9,569 bases of DNA, from NCBI GenBank assembly GCA_902478395.1, contig CABSKZ010000089.1:1-9569 (forward strand). The letters run 5' to 3'. Within the stretch, counting starts at the first letter, position 1. The number at the start of each line of letters is the position of its first letter. The stretch comes from an uncultured Eubacteriales bacterium (GTDB lineage Bacteria; Bacillota; Clostridia; UBA1381; UBA9506). The position numbers and the translations under genes were made by a program. Positions 6,906 to 9,569 of the stretch are shown here, piece by piece. The notes below the pieces were generated by a model. The model was not told the DNA's origin and did not search any database. It worked only from the letters and a program-made list of their open reading frames with translations.

Positions 6906-7907
6906 TTATTGGTTTTCCCACAGTTCGATTAATTTCTGTGCAATCTGGACAGCATTCGTAGCCGCACCTTTGCGGATGTTGTCTGCAACTACCCAAAGGT
7001 TAACGCCGTTGTCCACACTTTCGTCACGCCGTATCCGGCCGACAAATGTTTCGTTTTTGCCTTTGGCTGTGACAGCCATCGGATACACACAGTTATCTGG
7101 GTCATCCTGAACAACTAGGCCTGGAGCAGATTCCAGCACTTTACGCAGCTCGTTAAGCTCATATGGCTGTTCCAGCTCGACATTGATTGACTCACCATGG
7201 CAGTCGAAGACCGGAACACGAACCGTTGTTGCCGTAATGCGGATGGAATCGTCTCCCAAGATTTTCTTCGTTTCATTAACCATTTTCATTTCTTCTTTTG
7301 TATAGCCGTTTGGAAGGAATACGTCAATCTGCGGGATACAGTTGCTGAAAATAGGTTGGTTAAACTTTTTCGGCGCTTCTCCCTTCATACCGTTTTCCAA
7401 ATCCTGATAGCCGCCCATGCCAGCGCCGGAAACTGCCTGGTAAGTAGAGTAGACAATCCGTTTAATGCCATATTTCAACTGAAGCGGACGGAGTGCGACC
7501 ATAGCCTGAATGGTAGAACAGTTGGGGTTTGCGATAATCCCCTTGTTCCATTTAATATCATCCGGATTTACTTCCGGCACGACCAACGGAACCTCCGGAT
7601 CCATGCGCCATGCGCTGGAGTTATCGATTACAACGCAGCCTTTGGAAGCCGCAATTGGTGCAAACTTTTCGCTTGTGGAACCACCCGCGGAGAAGAGGGC
7701 AATGTCAAAGCCGCTGTCAAAAGCAGTTTCATTTAATTCCTGAACCGTGTATTCCGTACCCATAAACGGAAGCTTGCTTCCGGCTGAACGCGAGGATGCA
7801 AACAATACATATTCCTTCGCGGGTAGCTGAAGCTCCTCCAGCACCTTCAAAAATGTTCTTCCTACCATGCCTGTAGCCCCAACTACGGCAATTCTGTACT
7901 TTTTCAT
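6906..7907 (-). CDS. asd: Aspartate-semialdehyde dehydrogenase
   Basis: Reduces aspartyl-4-phosphate with NADPH to aspartate semialdehyde, the branch point feeding lysine/diaminopimelate, threonine and methionine. The protein has 333 residues, a normal length. It has the Rossmann loop VGATGMVG at 9-16, the active-site motif ANPNCST with catalytic C130, the STYQAVSGAG motif with Q157, and RVPVFDCHGES with R230 and the catalytic histidine H237. The ATG at 7905-7907 is preceded by AGGAGG at 7918-7923 with a fairly long 10-base spacing. It is the first gene of the operon, behind a promoter, an L-box riboswitch and an intrinsic terminator. This suggests that lysine controls the pool of semialdehyde as well as the dedicated lysine steps. 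No aspartokinase gene is in view, so the phosphorylating enzyme must be encoded elsewhere. Confidence 0.97.
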   Translation of the reverse strand: MKKYRIAVVGATGMVGRTFLKVLEELQLPAKEYVLFASSRSAGSKLPFMGTEYTVQELNETAFDSGFDIALFSAGGSTSEKFAPIAASKGCVVIDNSSAWRMDPEVPLVVPEVNPDDIKWNKGIIANPNCSTIQAMVALRPLQLKYGIKRIVYSTYQAVSGAGMGGYQDLENGMKGEAPKKFNQPIFSNCIPQIDVFLPNGYTKEEMKMVNETKKILGDDSIRITATTVRVPVFDCHGESINVELEQPYELNELRKVLESAPGLVVQDDPDNCVYPMAVTAKGKNETFVGRIRRDESVDNGVNLWVVADNIRKGAATNAVQIAQKLIELWENQ

Positions 7908-7923
7908 GACATCTATGCCTCCT
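7905..7923 (-). promoter_or_regulatory. asd ribosome site with a decoy ATG
   Basis: AGGAGG (7918-7923) precedes two overlapping starts. The ATG at 7910-7912 reads ATG TCA TGA and stops after two codons. The asd ATG at 7905-7907 overlaps that stop as ATGA. The decoy is 5 bases and the true start 10 bases from the AGGAGG, so both spacings are slightly off optimum. Any effect on translation is unproven. Confidence 0.6.
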
Positions 7924-7952
7924 GAAAATTATTGATTAATAGTATATAATAA

Positions 7953-7969
7953 TCCGGCGTTTGGCCGGA
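7953..7969 (-). other. Small GC hairpin between the leader terminator and asd
   Basis: TCCGGC (7953-7958) and GCCGGA (7964-7969) form a perfect 6-bp stem with a 5-base loop. On the - strand it is followed by an AT-rich run rather than a clean U-tract. GCCAAAC in its 5' arm and loop (RNA sense, 7965-7959) is complementary to GTTTGGC in the 3' arm of the upstream terminator. Confidence 0.45.
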
Positions 7970-7983
7970 GCCATTGGCGTATG

Positions 7984-8017
7984 AAAAAAGCCAAACCGCT
8001 CCGAAGGAGAGTCTGGC
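7984..8017 (-). terminator. Riboswitch-controlled intrinsic terminator
   Basis: In the - strand RNA, GCCAGAC (8017-8011) pairs with GTTTGGC (7996-7990), with one G-U. An inner CTCC/GGAG stem carries a TTC loop, and six U residues (7989-7984) follow directly. It sits 29 bases after the closing strand of the riboswitch and 76 bases before the asd ATG, the position expected for the expression platform. CTCTCC in its 5' half (8011-8006) can instead pair with GGAGGG (8056-8051) beside riboswitch helix P1, a plausible antiterminator. Confidence 0.9.
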
Positions 8018-8045
8018 CGCAAATGTACACAGTGTGACAGTACAA

Positions 8046-8213
8046 GATAGCCCTCCATTGGAACCCCAATGACAGTGATACGGTTCTTCACCGCACCCCC
8101 AGAGACAACCAGCCGGCAGGGCAGTCTCTTCGGCATTTTTTCCTTTTGCCGCAACGTCACCAAACCTCCGGCGTTCTCTTTTGCGGCTACTAATAAAAAA
8201 TGCTCCTCTATCA
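8046..8213 (-). promoter_or_regulatory. Lysine riboswitch (L-box) ahead of asd-dapA-dapB
   Basis: The - strand RNA opens with GATAGAGGAGC and closes with GGAGGGCTATCTTGT, both close to the Bacillus lysC L-box ends. It also contains AGTAGCC and TGCCGAAG at typical places. All five helices around the junction can be traced. P1 pairs 8208-8212 with 8046-8050. P2 pairs GCATTTTTT (8203-8195) with AAAAAATGC (8141-8133), with an inner GCCGC/GCGGC stem. P3 is AGAGAC (8129-8124) with GTCTCT (8106-8101). P4 is CGGT/ACCG (8093-8090 with 8084-8081). P5 is CATTGG/CCAATG (8071-8066 with 8061-8056). Members of this class bind lysine and usually favour termination when it is bound. The following terminator supports transcriptional control of this operon. 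Confidence 0.95.
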
Positions 8214-8221
8214 ATGATATA

Positions 8222-8250
8222 ATACTATCATTAAATCACCAGTATGTCAA
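8222..8250 (-). promoter_or_regulatory. Sigma-A type promoter of the lysine operon
   Basis: On the - strand a perfect -35 TTGACA (8250-8245) is followed by exactly 17 bases and a -10 TAGTAT (8227-8222). The predicted transcription start is near 8214-8216, immediately before the first paired base of riboswitch helix P1, which makes the assignment coherent. Confidence 0.87.
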
Positions 8251-8367
8251 TCATTTTGCGCAACTATTTATAATTTTTCTTTAAGAGCGGGAAGAGAAAC
8301 CGGAAAAGCCAGCGCTGTCTCCTAAAAATTTTTCATATTTCTCGAATCTAATTAGTAGTCTTCAATG

Positions 8368-8393
8368 AAAAAGGCGGCGCCGAGTGCGCCGCC
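8368..8393 (-). terminator. Intrinsic terminator of ftsH
   Basis: An 8-bp GC stem, GGCGGCGC (8373-8380) with GCGCCGCC (8386-8393), has a 5-base loop. On the - strand it is followed by five U residues (8372-8368). It begins 6 bases after the ftsH stop codon. It separates ftsH from the lysine-operon promoter downstream. The 8251-8367 stretch after it is AT-rich and shows no gene or clear signal. Confidence 0.92.
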
Positions 8394-8399
8394 CAGTTT

Positions 8400-9569
8400 T
8401 TATTCTTCTGTTTTTCCCTCAGGGGGAATTTCGGAAGAGGATTCCGCGTCTGCGGAAGCTCCTTGTCTTATTTCCGGTGTTTCTGTAGTTGGCCCGTTTT
8501 CTTCTGAGTCAGCCGGTTTTTCCGCTTTTTTCTCTGCTTTCGGAAGCAACTCAGTTTTGGCGAAAATCTCTTCAAATTCCGCACCGTCCAGCTTTTCCTT
8601 CTCTATTAATGCGTTTGCAACATTATGAAGTTGTACCATGTGCTCCTCTAGCATCTTTAAACATTTTTCGTAAGCCGTGTCAATAATTTTACGAATTTCG
8701 GTATCGATTTCAGCAGCGACCTGTTCGCTATAATTCCGCGTATGGCCGTAGTCCATTCCAAGAAAGACCTCGTCATTATCAGAACCGTAGCTGATAGGTC
8801 CAAGCTTTTCGCTCATTCCATATTTCGTTACCATGTCGTGCGCTGTTTTCGTTGCCCGCTCGATATCGTTCGAAGCTCCAGTGCAGATATCATCCAGCAC
8901 CAGCTTTTCCGCGGCGCGTCCGCCAAGCAATGTAAGAATATCGTTCTGCATAGTGCTTTTAGCAAGATGGGTTTTATCCTCGGTTGGCAATGACATCGTG
9001 TAGCCCGCGGCGCGTCCGCGCGGAATAATAGATATTTCATGAACGGGATCTGCATCGGGTATTAATTTCTGTATCACAGCATGACCGGCTTCATGGTATG
9101 CGGTGATGCGCTTGTCTTTTTCCGAAATAACCCGGGAACGCTTTTCCGGGCCGGCAATGACTTTCGTAATTGACATCTCCAGGTCTTCCATATCGATTTT
9201 CTTTTTGCCGAGCTTAGCAGCGAGCAAGGCCGCTTCGTTCATCAGGTTTTCCAAGTCAGCCCCAGTAAAGCCGGATGTGGTTTTGGCAAGCGTTGCCAAA
9301 TTCACATCGTCGGAAAGGGGTTTCGCGCGGGAATGTACCTTGAGGATTTCCTCGCGGCCCTTGCAGTCTGGGTAATTGACGACTACCTGTCGGTCAAACC
9401 GTCCCGGCCGGAGCAGAGCGGGGTCTAAGATATCCGGCCTGTTCGTCGCGGCGATAATAATGATGCCTTCGTTTGTACCAAAGCCGTCCATTTCCACTAG
9501 CATCTGGTTCAGCGTCTGTTCACGCTCGTCGTGTCCGCCGCCGAGACCAGCACCTCTATGGCGGCCGAC
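8400..9569 (-). CDS. ftsH: ATP-dependent zinc metalloprotease FtsH, C-terminal part (5' end beyond window)
   Basis: FtsH is a membrane-anchored hexameric AAA+ protease that unfolds and degrades damaged membrane proteins and selected regulators. The frame is open to the window edge, giving 389 visible residues; the membrane helices and the Walker A and B motifs lie outside. The visible part begins GRHRGAGLGGGHDEREQT, a stretch typical of FtsH. Next is the second region of homology, RPGRFDR at 54-60, with the arginines that contact ATP in the neighbouring subunit. The zinc site HEAGH is at 158-162, and the third ligand is Asp234 in TGASNDIERAT. The last 55 or so residues are an acidic, low-complexity tail rich in Glu, Pro and Ser, probably disordered. 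The gene reads in the same direction as the lysine operon but has its own terminator. Confidence 0.98.
   Translation of the reverse strand, partial: VGRHRGAGLGGGHDEREQTLNQMLVEMDGFGTNEGIIIIAATNRPDILDPALLRPGRFDRQVVVNYPDCKGREEILKVHSRAKPLSDDVNLATLAKTTSGFTGADLENLMNEAALLAAKLGKKKIDMEDLEMSITKVIAGPEKRSRVISEKDKRITAYHEAGHAVIQKLIPDADPVHEISIIPRGRAAGYTMSLPTEDKTHLAKSTMQNDILTLLGGRAAEKLVLDDICTGASNDIERATKTAHDMVTKYGMSEKLGPISYGSDNDEVFLGMDYGHTRNYSEQVAAEIDTEIRKIIDTAYEKCLKMLEEHMVQLHNVANALIEKEKLDGAEFEEIFAKTELLPKAEKKAEKPADSEENGPTTETPEIRQGASADAESSSEIPPEGKTEE

Noticed and set aside
7197..7736. A 179-codon open frame on the + strand
   Set aside because: It is antisense to the well-conserved asd coding region, shows no family motif and has no ribosome site.
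7936..8214. A 92-codon open frame on the - strand between the promoter and asd
   Set aside because: It lies wholly within the lysine riboswitch, the terminator and the following leader, and its bases are explained by RNA pairing; it has no credible ribosome site.
1..9569. CRISPR arrays, tRNA or rRNA genes, insertion sequences, attachment sites
   Set aside because: I saw no regular spaced repeats, transposase or integrase motifs, tRNA-like cloverleaf or rRNA sequence on either strand.

Overview
The window looks like a chromosomal segment of a low-to-mid GC Bacillota, most likely a Clostridia/Oscillospirales-type anaerobe. The basis is the strong AGGAGG-type ribosome binding sites, TTGACA/-10 promoter spacing, U-tract intrinsic terminators, an L-box lysine riboswitch, and the protein families present. 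The lineage is inferred from style and was not tested by a search.

Left part (1-4442, + strand): a two-gene run. The first gene is the 3' part of a hydantoinase/oxoprolinase (HyuA-like, actin-fold ATPase) gene whose beginning lies outside the window. Twenty bases after its stop comes a complete heparinase II/III-family gene with no visible signal peptide. They are probably co-transcribed; substrates cannot be read from the sequence. A long hairpin with U-tracts on both sides (about 4474-4526) ends this run and also the convergent lysine operon.

Middle and right part (4525-8250, - strand): a lysine/diaminopimelate operon in the order promoter, L-box lysine riboswitch, intrinsic terminator, asd, dapA, dapB, then a small protein made only of two ACT domains resembling the C-terminal regulatory half of aspartokinase. 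asd, dapA and dapB carry out the consecutive steps from aspartyl phosphate to tetrahydrodipicolinate. The riboswitch should reduce transcription of the whole set when lysine is plentiful. The ACT protein may add a second, protein-level lysine or threonine sensor. It is separated from dapB by a 223-base spacer containing two mutually exclusive 10-bp hairpins and another strong hairpin, which is the least explained structure in the window.

Right edge (8400-9569, - strand): the C-terminal 389 residues of the membrane-bound AAA+ zinc protease FtsH, with its own terminator. The 492-base stretch between ftsH and asd (7908-8399) holds the ftsH terminator, the lysine-operon promoter, the riboswitch and its terminator; I see nothing convincing in 8251-8367.

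Most of the window is well-conserved housekeeping content. I did not find a clearly undescribed multi-gene system. The best leads are the stand-alone ACT protein with its switch-like leader, and the hydantoinase/heparinase pairing.
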